From Janthinobacterium sp. BJB426 (GTDB taxonomy: Bacteria > Pseudomonadota > Gammaproteobacteria > Burkholderiales > Burkholderiaceae_D): a stretch of DNA of 63,061 nucleotides. Shown in pieces: positions 44,180 to 53,100 of this stretch. The stretch spans positions 1 to 63,061 of the forward strand of contig NZ_PDZL01000026.1 in the NCBI RefSeq assembly GCF_002735705.1. Direction: 5' to 3'. The notes under the pieces were generated by a model that ran no database searches, had not been told where the DNA came from, and was given only the letters and a program-made list of their open reading frames with translations. Position 1 is the stretch's first letter, and every line of letters begins with the position of its first letter. A program made the position numbers and the translations under genes.

Positions 44180-45991
44180 ATGAAGCATCGTTTTGCCGCC
44201 GGCACCCTCGGCACCCTGGCCATCTCCCTGTTGCTTGCTTACGCGCCCATGGCGCAAGCTGCCCAGCCCGCAGCCAAAAGCGTGGCCGTCAGCGCGCCGC
44301 AAGCCAAGCAGCGGTTGCAGGTCGTGGCCGATCAGTACTACGATGCGCTGGCCCGTTTCGAGCCGATCAACGCCACAGAGAGCGGCGACAACCGTTTTGA
44401 CGACCAGCTCGGTTCAGCCATCGTCCCTGCCGCGCGGGCAAAGCAGTTCGCGCTGTACCGCCAGTACCAGAAGACCCTGCGCAGCATTGCCCGCGCACAG
44501 CTGTCGCACCAGGACCAGATCAACTACGATATCCTCGACTATGAACTGGCCACGGCGCTGAGCTTCGAGCGCTTCCCCGAATACCTGCTGCCCTTGAACC
44601 AGATGGACAGCATGCCCGTCACCCTGGCCAATTATGCGGGTGGCGAGGCATCGCAGCCTTTGACCACCGTCAAGGAGTATGACGCTTACCTGAGCCGTAT
44701 CGGCCAGTTGCCGGGCTGGATAGACCAGGCCATCGCCAATATGCGCGTCGGCATGCAAAAAGGCATCGTGCTGCCGAAGGCGCTGACGGAATCGGCCTTG
44801 CCGCAATTTAAAAAGCTCGTCAGCGCCACGCCGCAGGACAGCGTCTATTACACGCCCGTCAAGAACCTGCCGGCCAGCTTTTCCGACGCGGACAAGGCGC
44901 GCCTGACGCAAACCTACACCGTCATCATCGAAGCCAAGCTGATGCCTGCGCTGCAGCGCCTGTCCACCTTCATGGAACGCGATTACCTGCCAGCCAGCCG
45001 CGCGAGCAGCGGCTGGAGCGCCCTGCCCGATGGGGCTGCCTGGTACCAGGCGCGCGTGGCCAGCAGCACCACCACGGATCTGAAACCGGAGCAGATCCAC
45101 GCCATCGGCTTGAAGGAAGTGGCGCGCATCCAGGAACAATATGCGATCGTGGGCCCGAAGATGGGCTACAACGGCCCGGCCGCCGGCTTGCCCGTGTGGG
45201 TGTCGCAGCAGGAAAAATTCCGCCCGTTCAAGACGGAGCAGGAAGTGCTCGACGTCTATCGCAAGCTGAACGTGCTGCTAGACAGCAAATTGCCCGCCCT
45301 GTTTACCCTGGTGCCGAAGGCGCCGCTGGACTTGCGCCTGGAACCTGAACTGAGCCGCGACACGGCCGCCGACCACTACACGGCGCCGGCCGCCGATGGT
45401 TCGCGCCCTGGCGTGTTCTGGTCCGTCGTCACGGATCCGAAACTGTATGGCGACACGGGCATGACCACGCTGTTCCTGCACGAAGGCAAGCCTGGCCACC
45501 ATTTCCACCTGGCGCTGGTGCAAGAGATGGATTTGCCGAACTTCCGCCGCTTCGGCGGCAACAATGCCTTCACGGAAGGCTGGGCCCTATATGCGGAAAC
45601 CCTGGGCAAGGAAATGGGCCTGTTCGACGATCCGGCCCAGTATTTCGGCCACTTGAACGACGAGATGCTGCGCGCCGTGCGCCTGGTGGTCGACACGGGC
45701 TTGCACACCAAGGGCTGGACGCGCGAGCAAACGATCAAGTACATGCGCGACACCCTCGGCTATGACGCCGTGGCGAAAAGCGAAACGGAACGCTACATGG
45801 CCTGGCCGGGCCAGGCGCTGGGTTACAAGATCGGCTCGCTGAAAATCGTCGAACTGCGCCAGCGCGCGCAACTGGCGCTGGGCGACAAGTTCAGCCTGCC
45901 GAAGTTCCACGAAGTCGTGCTGAGCGACGGCACCCTGCCCCTGAAACTGCTGGAAGCGAAGGTCGACCGGTGGATCGCGCAGCAGAAATAA
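44180..45991 (+). CDS. DUF885 family exported protein (putative metallohydrolase)
   Basis: 603 residues with signal peptide (LAISLLLAYAPMAQA). The family's zinc-site-like motif is HEGKPGHHFH with a following EGWALYAE, a gluzincin-like arrangement seen in M32-related peptidases. No activity is firmly established for the family. The start MKHRF was chosen over an upstream ATG because AAAGGA precedes it and it begins the signal peptide. A terminator follows at 46011. Confidence 0.85.
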   Translation: MKHRFAAGTLGTLAISLLLAYAPMAQAAQPAAKSVAVSAPQAKQRLQVVADQYYDALARFEPINATESGDNRFDDQLGSAIVPAARAKQFALYRQYQKTLRSIARAQLSHQDQINYDILDYELATALSFERFPEYLLPLNQMDSMPVTLANYAGGEASQPLTTVKEYDAYLSRIGQLPGWIDQAIANMRVGMQKGIVLPKALTESALPQFKKLVSATPQDSVYYTPVKNLPASFSDADKARLTQTYTVIIEAKLMPALQRLSTFMERDYLPASRASSGWSALPDGAAWYQARVASSTTTDLKPEQIHAIGLKEVARIQEQYAIVGPKMGYNGPAAGLPVWVSQQEKFRPFKTEQEVLDVYRKLNVLLDSKLPALFTLVPKAPLDLRLEPELSRDTAADHYTAPAADGSRPGVFWSVVTDPKLYGDTGMTTLFLHEGKPGHHFHLALVQEMDLPNFRRFGGNNAFTEGWALYAETLGKEMGLFDDPAQYFGHLNDEMLRAVRLVVDTGLHTKGWTREQTIKYMRDTLGYDAVAKSETERYMAWPGQALGYKIGSLKIVELRQRAQLALGDKFSLPKFHEVVLSDGTLPLKLLEAKVDRWIAQQK

Positions 45992-46010
45992 GCGGCGGCG
46001 CCTGAAAACA

Positions 46011-46041
46011 AAACGGCAGCACCTCGATGGCGCTGCCGTTT
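46011..46041. terminator. Intrinsic terminator between DUF885 and HDOD genes
   Basis: Stem AAACGGCAGC / GCTGCCGTTT with an 11-nt loop, followed by further T residues on the plus strand. It lies between convergent genes and can serve both. Confidence 0.85.
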
Positions 46042-46062
46042 TTTTGCCGCTGGCGTTTCCAG

Positions 46063-46905
46063 CTACACCAGCAACGCCGCACTCATCGAGCGCACTTCCT
46101 CGGCCGATTCGGCCAGGATGCTTTGCAAGGTCTCGTTGTCGATAATGAAATCGATGACGGAATCGGAGGGTGTGAGCATTTCCACGTACGTCACCTGCAA
46201 GGGCGACGGTACGGGCGACAGTTGCTTAGCCAACAACAAGGTATCGAGCAGGGAGTCGGGCGGGATGGACAGCAAGCCATCGCGCAAGCCTTCGATGGCT
46301 TCGCTCACGGCCAGCGGGATCAGCAGTTTCTTCATGACTTCGCGGGAAATGATCTCTTCGGCGGACTCCATCCAGTGATCCGTATCGTCGTCGAGCAGGC
46401 CGGGAAATTCATCGGCACGTGACAGCAGGTAAAAACCGCCCACCTCATGCACGATACCGGCGAACAGCGCCGTGTCGGCATCGACGTGCGTCACGCGGCG
46501 GGCCAACACGTGCGCCAGCGCCGCCACATGCGCCGTGTGCTCCCACAGCTGGGTCGCCTTCTGGCGCAGGATGGGGTCGATGATCTTGCTGCCGAACTGG
46601 CGCACCACCATGGCCGCCACCAGCGCATACAGATTGCGGTAACCCATGCGCATGACAGCGGCGCGCACGCTGGTCACGGGTGCCGCATCGCCGCGGCTGT
46701 ACACGGCCGAGTTGGCCAGCGCGACCGTGCGCGCGGCCAGCAAGGGCTCGGCCAATACCAGTTTGATCGCATGGTCGATATGGCAGTCCGGTTCAGCCAG
46801 GGCCAATTGCAATTGCAATGCGGAATTAACACTCGTGGGAAACGTTAATTCTCCGCGCACCGCCTGAGAAACAATCAAACCGAAAGCCTGCAGTTTATTC
46901 ATCAT
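46063..46905 (-). CDS. HDOD domain protein
   Basis: 280 residues of a single HDOD domain (about 15-215), an HD-fold relative without phosphodiesterase metal ligands. Conserved blocks include LLAARTVALANSAVY and FAGIVHEVGGFYLL. HDOD proteins usually act as non-enzymatic signalling scaffolds in chemotaxis, motility or c-di-GMP networks. No partner domain is fused. Two ATGs in a row leave the exact start open by one codon. Confidence 0.88.
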   Translation of the reverse strand: MMNKLQAFGLIVSQAVRGELTFPTSVNSALQLQLALAEPDCHIDHAIKLVLAEPLLAARTVALANSAVYSRGDAAPVTSVRAAVMRMGYRNLYALVAAMVVRQFGSKIIDPILRQKATQLWEHTAHVAALAHVLARRVTHVDADTALFAGIVHEVGGFYLLSRADEFPGLLDDDTDHWMESAEEIISREVMKKLLIPLAVSEAIEGLRDGLLSIPPDSLLDTLLLAKQLSPVPSPLQVTYVEMLTPSDSVIDFIIDNETLQSILAESAEEVRSMSAALLV

Positions 46906-46978
46906 ACGATCAATCCGCCTCAGATATTATTCTGGCCAACAATTTCATGCATCAGAAATTGAATGCCAGGCCCGGCCT

Positions 46979-47611
46979 TTAGAATACAGATGGCGTGCCA
47001 ATCGCTTGCATTGAGGAATCTGGCAATGCCAGCGCATGCAATTGCGATTCATCGCCGATGACAAACAACTTCGGCTGCTGTAATACCTGCAGCAGGAATG
47101 GCTGGCCTTCACGCAGACGCCGGCGATAATCGGCCAGCGTATATAAGTTGGGATTGATTTTACGCCTTAAGGTTCGCTCGGCCGGCGCCAATCCCGTCAA
47201 CAGATCGCCATAATTGGCTTCTTCGCCCACCAGCAGCAAATCGATGGCGCTGCCAGGCATATCCTGTCCCTTCGCCGTGGCACCCGACACGAATGCCAGG
47301 TGCAACTGGTCGCGCAAGGGCGCCAGAGTCATGCTGAGGACGCCAACGATGCCGAAAGTTTTCTGCACCAGTCCGCTCAATTCCGGATACACGAGGCTTT
47401 CCTTGTTGGGCCAGAAGCGCCGCACATTGCCGATCCGCTCCGACGTGATCAGGCCTGACTCATGCAGGCGACGCAGTTCCCGTTGCGCCGACGCGCTGCC
47501 AAGGCCGGTCAGGCGCATGATCTCGTTCAAGTGAAAGCCTTCATTCACGCGAACAAACAACAATCCCAGCAGTTTCTGCTGGGCGGGGGTAAACAGGGCT
47601 TGGGCAATCAT
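46979..47611 (-). CDS. HTH plus degenerate nucleotidyltransferase regulator
   Basis: 210 residues. A winged HTH (about 10-75, FHLNEIMRLTGLGSASAQRE) is fused to a Pol-beta-type nucleotidyltransferase domain. The normal GSRARGxxxxxSDIDLxV appears as SGATAKGQDMPGSAIDLLLV: the GS becomes GA and the first catalytic Asp is Ala, so transfer activity is probably lost. Similar HTH-NTase proteins exist as uncharacterised regulators and as relatives of MNT antitoxins; no HEPN partner is next to it. Start MIAQALF has no strong Shine-Dalgarno. Confidence 0.75.
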   Translation of the reverse strand: MIAQALFTPAQQKLLGLLFVRVNEGFHLNEIMRLTGLGSASAQRELRRLHESGLITSERIGNVRRFWPNKESLVYPELSGLVQKTFGIVGVLSMTLAPLRDQLHLAFVSGATAKGQDMPGSAIDLLLVGEEANYGDLLTGLAPAERTLRRKINPNLYTLADYRRRLREGQPFLLQVLQQPKLFVIGDESQLHALALPDSSMQAIGTPSVF

Positions 47612-47891
47612 GCGCCAAATCTTAGCATGAATAAACTGACAATTGGCGTGGCCCGGCCATGAGCGGGCATTTGCGCAACACGTGTTCCGGCCGCGACCAG
47701 TGCCGGCCGTGCTGGCGACACTCGGCATCGCCGGACAGGCCACGGCACGATCCACAATGGTGCCGACGAGGGAAATCAATGTGAGTGCTCACTATAAAGC
47801 TAACAAGGCAACAATAAAATACGCGGCAAAAGAAGGAAAATGATCGAATATACCCGACAATAAAAATACACAGCTGTCAGACAGATTAACT
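47612..47891. other. Intergenic region, no gene recognised
   Basis: 280 nt between two minus-strand regulators. The half next to 47640-47770 is GC-rich and the rest AT-rich. A near-palindrome GTGAG-TG-CTCAC lies at 47781-47792. A 66-codon plus-strand frame (47643-47843) has no coding-like composition and no Shine-Dalgarno, and is not called. Confidence 0.5.
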
Positions 47892-48536
47892 CTATATACC
47901 CTGATTTGTTTTAATTTTTTCCTGCAAGCCGATCATAATCAAATCGAGGCCCGCATCAAAACGATCATCGATATCCGCATTAAAAATAGCATCCATAGAA
48001 GCGAGCACGTGCGGATAATTATCGGCCGCCATGGCCGTGAAATCGGCGCGCCGGCTCGATAATGCATTCATGGCGGCGCTCCCCGGTCCCGCGCCTTGCG
48101 CTTCCATGACAAAACCGAGCACATAATATAGCAGCGTAAATGCGCTCCAGCTGGCCAGTTTCTCCGATGCCCCAGCTGCACGCATCGGGCCGATTAACGC
48201 TTCGGCGACGCGAAACACATTTTCCGATATCACATAGGTACCGCCAAAGACGCGCACGCCATCGCGGCGGGCCGATAACGCCGCGCGCATTTGCGCCGCC
48301 ACCTGGCGCAGCCGCGCATCCCAGCCCGCCCCCTCATCGACGTTCCTTGCCACATCTTCGATCAACACGTCGGCCATGCCATCGAGCAAAGCCTGCTTGT
48401 TCGCAAAATGCCAGTACAACGAAGCGGCCTTGATGCCCATCGCATCGGCCAGGCGACGCATGGTCAAGCCCTCGATACCCACTTCGTCCAGCAGCTCGAG
48501 CGCCCTGGCCACCACGGCTTCGCGTTGAATTTTCAT
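47892..48536 (-). CDS. TetR family repressor
   Basis: 214 residues: N-terminal HTH (LTMRRLADAMGIKAASLYWHF, shortened here: RRLADAMGIKAASLYWHF) and a C-terminal ligand domain like that of TetR itself (TetR_C_1 type). It is divergent from a flavoprotein monooxygenase with an 80-nt gap holding two palindromic operators. TetR proteins next to monooxygenases usually repress them until an aromatic or antibiotic-like substrate binds. Confidence 0.92.
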   Translation of the reverse strand: MKIQREAVVARALELLDEVGIEGLTMRRLADAMGIKAASLYWHFANKQALLDGMADVLIEDVARNVDEGAGWDARLRQVAAQMRAALSARRDGVRVFGGTYVISENVFRVAEALIGPMRAAGASEKLASWSAFTLLYYVLGFVMEAQGAGPGSAAMNALSSRRADFTAMAADNYPHVLASMDAIFNADIDDRFDAGLDLIMIGLQEKIKTNQGI

Positions 48537-48560
48537 TTTCCTGTCATTTCCCTTGAAACT

Positions 48561-48573
48561 CTAACGTCGTTAG
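48561..48573. promoter_or_regulatory. TetR operator 1
   Basis: CTAACGTCGTTAG, a perfect palindrome around a central base. It lies between TTGAAA (48553-48558) and TACCAT (48576-48581), a 17-bp-spaced promoter for the monooxygenase, so bound repressor would block RNA polymerase. Confidence 0.75.
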
Positions 48574-48591
48574 TTTACCATTTTGCGTAGA

Positions 48592-48604
48592 CTAACAACG
48601 TTAG
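48592..48604. promoter_or_regulatory. TetR operator 2
   Basis: CTAACAACGTTAG differs from operator 1 only in the centre (AAC in place of GTC). The two sites are 31 bp apart, three helical turns, on the same face. It lies over the promoter region of the TetR gene, consistent with autorepression. Confidence 0.72.
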
Positions 48605-48616
48605 ATTGAGAGTGAC

Positions 48617-50062
48617 ATGCACAATAGCGATATCGAAGTCATCATCGTGGGCGCCGGTCCCGTCGGCCTGACCCTGGCCTGCGAATTGCGCCTGGCCGGC
48701 ATCCGCGTGGCCATCCTCGAGCGGCGGCCGCAACGCAACGCGCATTCGCGCGCGCTGACCATCCATGGCCGCACCCTGGAAATGCTGGGCTTGCGGGGTC
48801 TGGACCAGCGCTTTGTTGCGCTGGGCACGTCCTTTTCCAGCGGCCATTACGCGGGCCTCGATACCCGGCTCGACTTTTCCGGCTTCGACACGCCCCATCC
48901 CTACACCTTGTTTCTGCCGCAAAGCACGACAGAACGCCTGCTGGAAGAGCAATTGCTGGAAGACGGCGTGGCGATTGTTCGCGGCGCGCTCGTGGAACAG
49001 ACACAGCAGGATGACGATGGCGTCACGGTGGCCGGCACGCATGACGGCGTCCCCTTCTGCCTGCGTGCCCGTTACCTGGTCGGCACCGATGGCGGTCGCA
49101 GCCTCGTGCGCCAGCAGGCGGGCATCGCCTTCGACGGCGTGGCGGCCACTTGCAGCATGCTCATGGGAGATGTACAGCTGCGCCATCCGCCCGCGTCACC
49201 CATGCTGTCCCTGACGAACGCAGCAGGTAGCCTGATGATCCTGCCGCTGGGGCAAGGCCGCCACCGCGTCATCACCATGAATGCGCGTCGTCCCAAGCCC
49301 GCGGCAGCGGAAGCGGCCAGCGTGGAGGAATTGTCGCAAGCCAGCACGGACATCGCGGACTACGATTTCGGCCTGCATGACGCCAGTTGGCTATCGCGCT
49401 TCAGCGATGAAACACGGCTGGCCGGGCGCTACCGCCAGGGGCGCGTCTTCCTGGCCGGCGATGCCGCCCACATCCACATGCCGGCAGGCGGCCAGGGCAT
49501 GAACGTGGGCATGCAGGATGCCATGAACCTGGGCTGGAAGCTGGCCGGCGTGCTCAAGGGCTATGCACCGGACAGCCTGCTCGACAGCTACCATGCGGAG
49601 CGCCATCCCGTTGGCCTGTCTGTGCAGCACAATACCCTCGCGCAAACGGCCATGCTGACGCGTTTTGACGCGCGTACCCTGGCCCTGCGCGCCACCATCA
49701 GCGACATGCTGGCGCAGCCGGACGTCAACCGCGCGCTGGCCAGCGAGTTATCGGGCTTTGGCGTGCGCTATCCCATCTCGCTGGGCGCTGACGCGAGCAC
49801 CGGCAGCGCAGACTGGACCGGCCGGCGCGTGCCCGACTGGCTGCTGCGTCTGGCCGACGGCACGGCCGTGGGCATCCATGAACTGCTGCATGCGGGAAAA
49901 TGGCTACAACTGGCCGTTGGCGATGCCACCCACGCGACACCAGCGTATCGTTTCGACGCGGCCTGGCTCACTTCGCGGACCATCAAACCCGGCTGCCCGC
50001 AACTGGCCGGCATCAAGAGCCTGCTGATCCGTCCCGACGGCTATGCGGACCACGCGGTCTGA
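48617..50062 (+). CDS. Class A FAD-dependent monooxygenase (aromatic hydroxylase / rifampin monooxygenase-like)
   Basis: 481 residues. FAD-binding motifs are complete: GxGxxG in VGAGPVGLTLACELRLAG, DG motif in YLVGTDGGRSLVRQ, GD motif in VFLAGDAAHIHMPAGGQG (near residue 281). A C-terminal thioredoxin-like domain (about 385-481) is typical for the PHBH/phenol hydroxylase and polyketide hydroxylase subgroup, to which rifampin monooxygenase Rox belongs; the early block with TLEMLGLRGLDQRF and GTSFSSGHYAGL looks Rox-like. The substrate is not proven. Divergent TetR control and the place next to rpoBC are suggestive. It shares a terminator with rpoC. Confidence 0.87.
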   Translation: MHNSDIEVIIVGAGPVGLTLACELRLAGIRVAILERRPQRNAHSRALTIHGRTLEMLGLRGLDQRFVALGTSFSSGHYAGLDTRLDFSGFDTPHPYTLFLPQSTTERLLEEQLLEDGVAIVRGALVEQTQQDDDGVTVAGTHDGVPFCLRARYLVGTDGGRSLVRQQAGIAFDGVAATCSMLMGDVQLRHPPASPMLSLTNAAGSLMILPLGQGRHRVITMNARRPKPAAAEAASVEELSQASTDIADYDFGLHDASWLSRFSDETRLAGRYRQGRVFLAGDAAHIHMPAGGQGMNVGMQDAMNLGWKLAGVLKGYAPDSLLDSYHAERHPVGLSVQHNTLAQTAMLTRFDARTLALRATISDMLAQPDVNRALASELSGFGVRYPISLGADASTGSADWTGRRVPDWLLRLADGTAVGIHELLHAGKWLQLAVGDATHATPAYRFDAAWLTSRTIKPGCPQLAGIKSLLIRPDGYADHAV

Positions 50063-50080
50063 TTGACTTATCTCAAGACG

Positions 50081-50108
50081 AAAAAAAACGGCACCCGAAG
50101 GTGCCGTT
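50081..50108. terminator. Intrinsic terminator of the rpoBC operon
   Basis: Stem AACGGCACC / GGTGCCGTT with CGAA loop (UUCG on the minus-strand RNA), and a run of eight T on the minus strand. It closes the rpoBC transcript 22 nt past the rpoC stop and may also stop the monooxygenase transcript. Confidence 0.9.
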
Positions 50109-50129
50109 CTTGTCAGCTAGCAGCGCAAA

Positions 50130-53100
50130 TTACGCTTCGTCGCCGTGGTGTTGCTGGGTTTCGATGTCCTGCAACGCTTCGGCAGCTTCGCCAGCCATCG
50201 AGGCTTTCTCGGCCAGCAGCAGCGCTTGACGCTCTTCCACTTCCCACGCTTCTTTCTCTTTGCGTGCGCGGTGGAAGGCCAGGCCCGTACCGCCAGGAAT
50301 CAAGCGGCCGACGATGACGTTCTCTTTCAGGCCGCGCAAACCATCGCGCTTGCCCATGATCGCCGCTTCGGTCAGCACGCGGGTGGTTTCCTGGAACGAT
50401 GCCGCCGAGATGAACGAATCGGTCGACAGCGATGCCTTGGTAATACCCAACAAGACGTTTTCGTAGGTCGCTGGAATCTTGTTCTCAACGGCCATGCGAT
50501 CGTTCTCGTCCAGCAGTTCCGAACGCTCTACCTGCTCGCCAACGATGTAGTTGGTGTCGCCGGCATTGACGATCTGAACACGGCGCAGCATCTGACGCAC
50601 GATCACTTCGATGTGCTTGTCATTGATCTTCACGCCTTGCAGACGGTACACGTCCTGCACTTCGTCAACGATGTAACGTGCCAGCGCTTCGATACCCAGC
50701 AGGCGCAGGATGTCTTGCGGATCGGCCGGGCCGTCCACGATCATCTCGCCCTTGTTCACGACTTGGCCGTCATGCACCAGCACTTGTTTGTCCTTGGTGA
50801 TCAAGAACTCATGCTTGTTGCCGTCCATGTCCGTGATTTCCAGACGCTGCTTGCCCTTGGTTTCTTTACCGAACGCAACCGTACCCGTGACTTCCGCCAG
50901 CATACCGGCATCTTTCGGCGAGCGTGCTTCGAACAGTTCCGCAACGCGTGGCAGACCACCGGTAATATCGCGCGTTTTTTGCGATTCGGTAGGAATACGT
51001 GCCAGCACTTCACCAACCGATACCTGTTGACCGTCCTTGACCATGATCAGCGCGCCGACCTGGAAGCCGATCGCCACCGAGTGTTCGGTGCCGGCGATCT
51101 TGACTTCTTCGTTCGCGTCGTTGATCAGCTTGACTTGCGGACGCAACGTTTTCGTCAACGAACCGCGACGTTTCGCATCGATCGCCACCAGGGTGGACAG
51201 ACCGGTCACTTCGTCGACCTGACGGGCTACGGTGACGCCTTCTTCGACGTTCTCGAAACGCACTTGACCGGCGTATTCGGTAATGATCGGACGGGTCAGC
51301 GGATCCCACGTTGCCAGGGCCGTACCGGCCTTGATGACCATGCCGTCCTTGACGATCAGGGTCGCACCGTACGGTACTTTATGACGCTCACGCTCACGGC
51401 CATGGTCGTCGGTAATCAGCACTTCGCCGGAACGGGAAATGACGATTTGCGCGCCCTTGCCGTTCGTCACGTAACGCATGGTTGCCGTGAAGCGGATGGT
51501 ACCGTTCGACTTGGCTTCCACCGACGATGCCACTGCTGCACGCGATGCCGCACCACCAATGTGGAAGGTACGCATGGTCAGCTGGGTACCAGGCTCACCA
51601 ATCGACTGCGCTGCCACCACACCGACGGCTTCGCCGGCGTTGACCAGCATGCCGCGGCCCAGATCGCGGCCATAGCACTTGGCGCACAGGCCGAAGCGCG
51701 TGTCGCAAGTCAGTGGCGTGCGGACCTTGACTTCATCGATGGACAGACGCTCGATCTCTTCGACCATGTCTTCGTCCATCAGGGTGCCGGCTTCGTACAG
51801 CGTTTCCTGGGTTTCAGGATTGACGACGTCATGCACCACCACGCGGCCGAGGATACGGTCACGCAACGGTTCGATGACTTCACCACCTTCGACCAGTGCC
51901 TTCATGACGGCGCCGTTCATGGTGCCGCAATCGTCCTCGATCACCACCAAGTCTTGCGTCACGTCAACCAGACGACGCGTCAGGTAACCGGAGTTAGCCG
52001 TTTTCAGCGCCGTATCGGCCAGACCTTTACGAGCGCCGTGGGTCGAAATGAAGTACTGCAAAACGTTCAGACCTTCGCGGAAGTTCGCGGTAATCGGCGT
52101 TTCGATAATCGAGCCATCCGGTTTGGCCATCAGACCACGCATACCGGCCAACTGGCGAATCTGGGCTGCGGAACCGCGCGCGCCGGAGTCGGCCATCATG
52201 TAAATGGCGTTGAACGATTCTTGCGTCGACTTGGTGCCGTCGCGGCGGATCACGTCTTCGACTTTGAGCTGGTCCATCATGGCCTTGCCGACTTCATCGG
52301 AGGTCTTGCCCCAGATATCGACTACCTTGTTGTAACGCTCGCCGGCGGTCACGAGACCCGAGGCGTATTGCTGTTCGATCTGCTTGACTTCCGATTCGGC
52401 CGTCGCGATCAGGGTAACTTTTTGAGGCGGTACCAGCATGTCGTCGACGCAGATCGAGATACCGGCACGTGTCGCCAGGCGGAAACCCGATTGCATCAGT
52501 TTGTCTGCGAACACCACGGTGGCGCGCAGGCCGCACTTGCGGAACGACGTGTTGATCAGCTTGGAAATTTCTTTCTTTTTCAGCGCGCGGTTCAGGACGG
52601 AGAACGGCAAGCCTTTAGGCAGAATTTCCGACAGGATCGCACGGCCGATCGTCGTTTCGTAGCGGGTTACCGTTTTCTCGAATTCGCCCGTTTCGGCGTT
52701 TTTCGGGTATTCGGTAATACGCACGGTAACGCGGGTCGTCAGTTCGACTTCCTTGTTGTCGTAGGCGCGGATCACTTCCGACACGTCAGGGAACATCATC
52801 CCTTCGTTCTTCGCATTGATCGCTTCGCGGGTCGCGTAGTACAGACCCAGCACGATATCCTGGGAAGGAACGATCGATGGTTCGCCGTTCGATGGGAACA
52901 GGATGTTGTTCGATGCCAGCATCAACGTGCGTGCTTCCATCTGCGCTTCGATCGACAGAGGAACGTGGACCGCCATTTGGTCACCGTCAAAGTCGGCGTT
53001 GAATGCGGCGCAGACGAGCGGGTGCAGCTGGATGGCCTTGCCTTCAATCAGGACTGGCTCGAAGGCCTGGATACCCAGACGGTGCAGCGTAGGTGCGCGG

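Noticed and set aside
47643..47843. 66-codon frame in the gap between two regulators
   Set aside because: No Shine-Dalgarno, mixed composition and no protein-like pattern.
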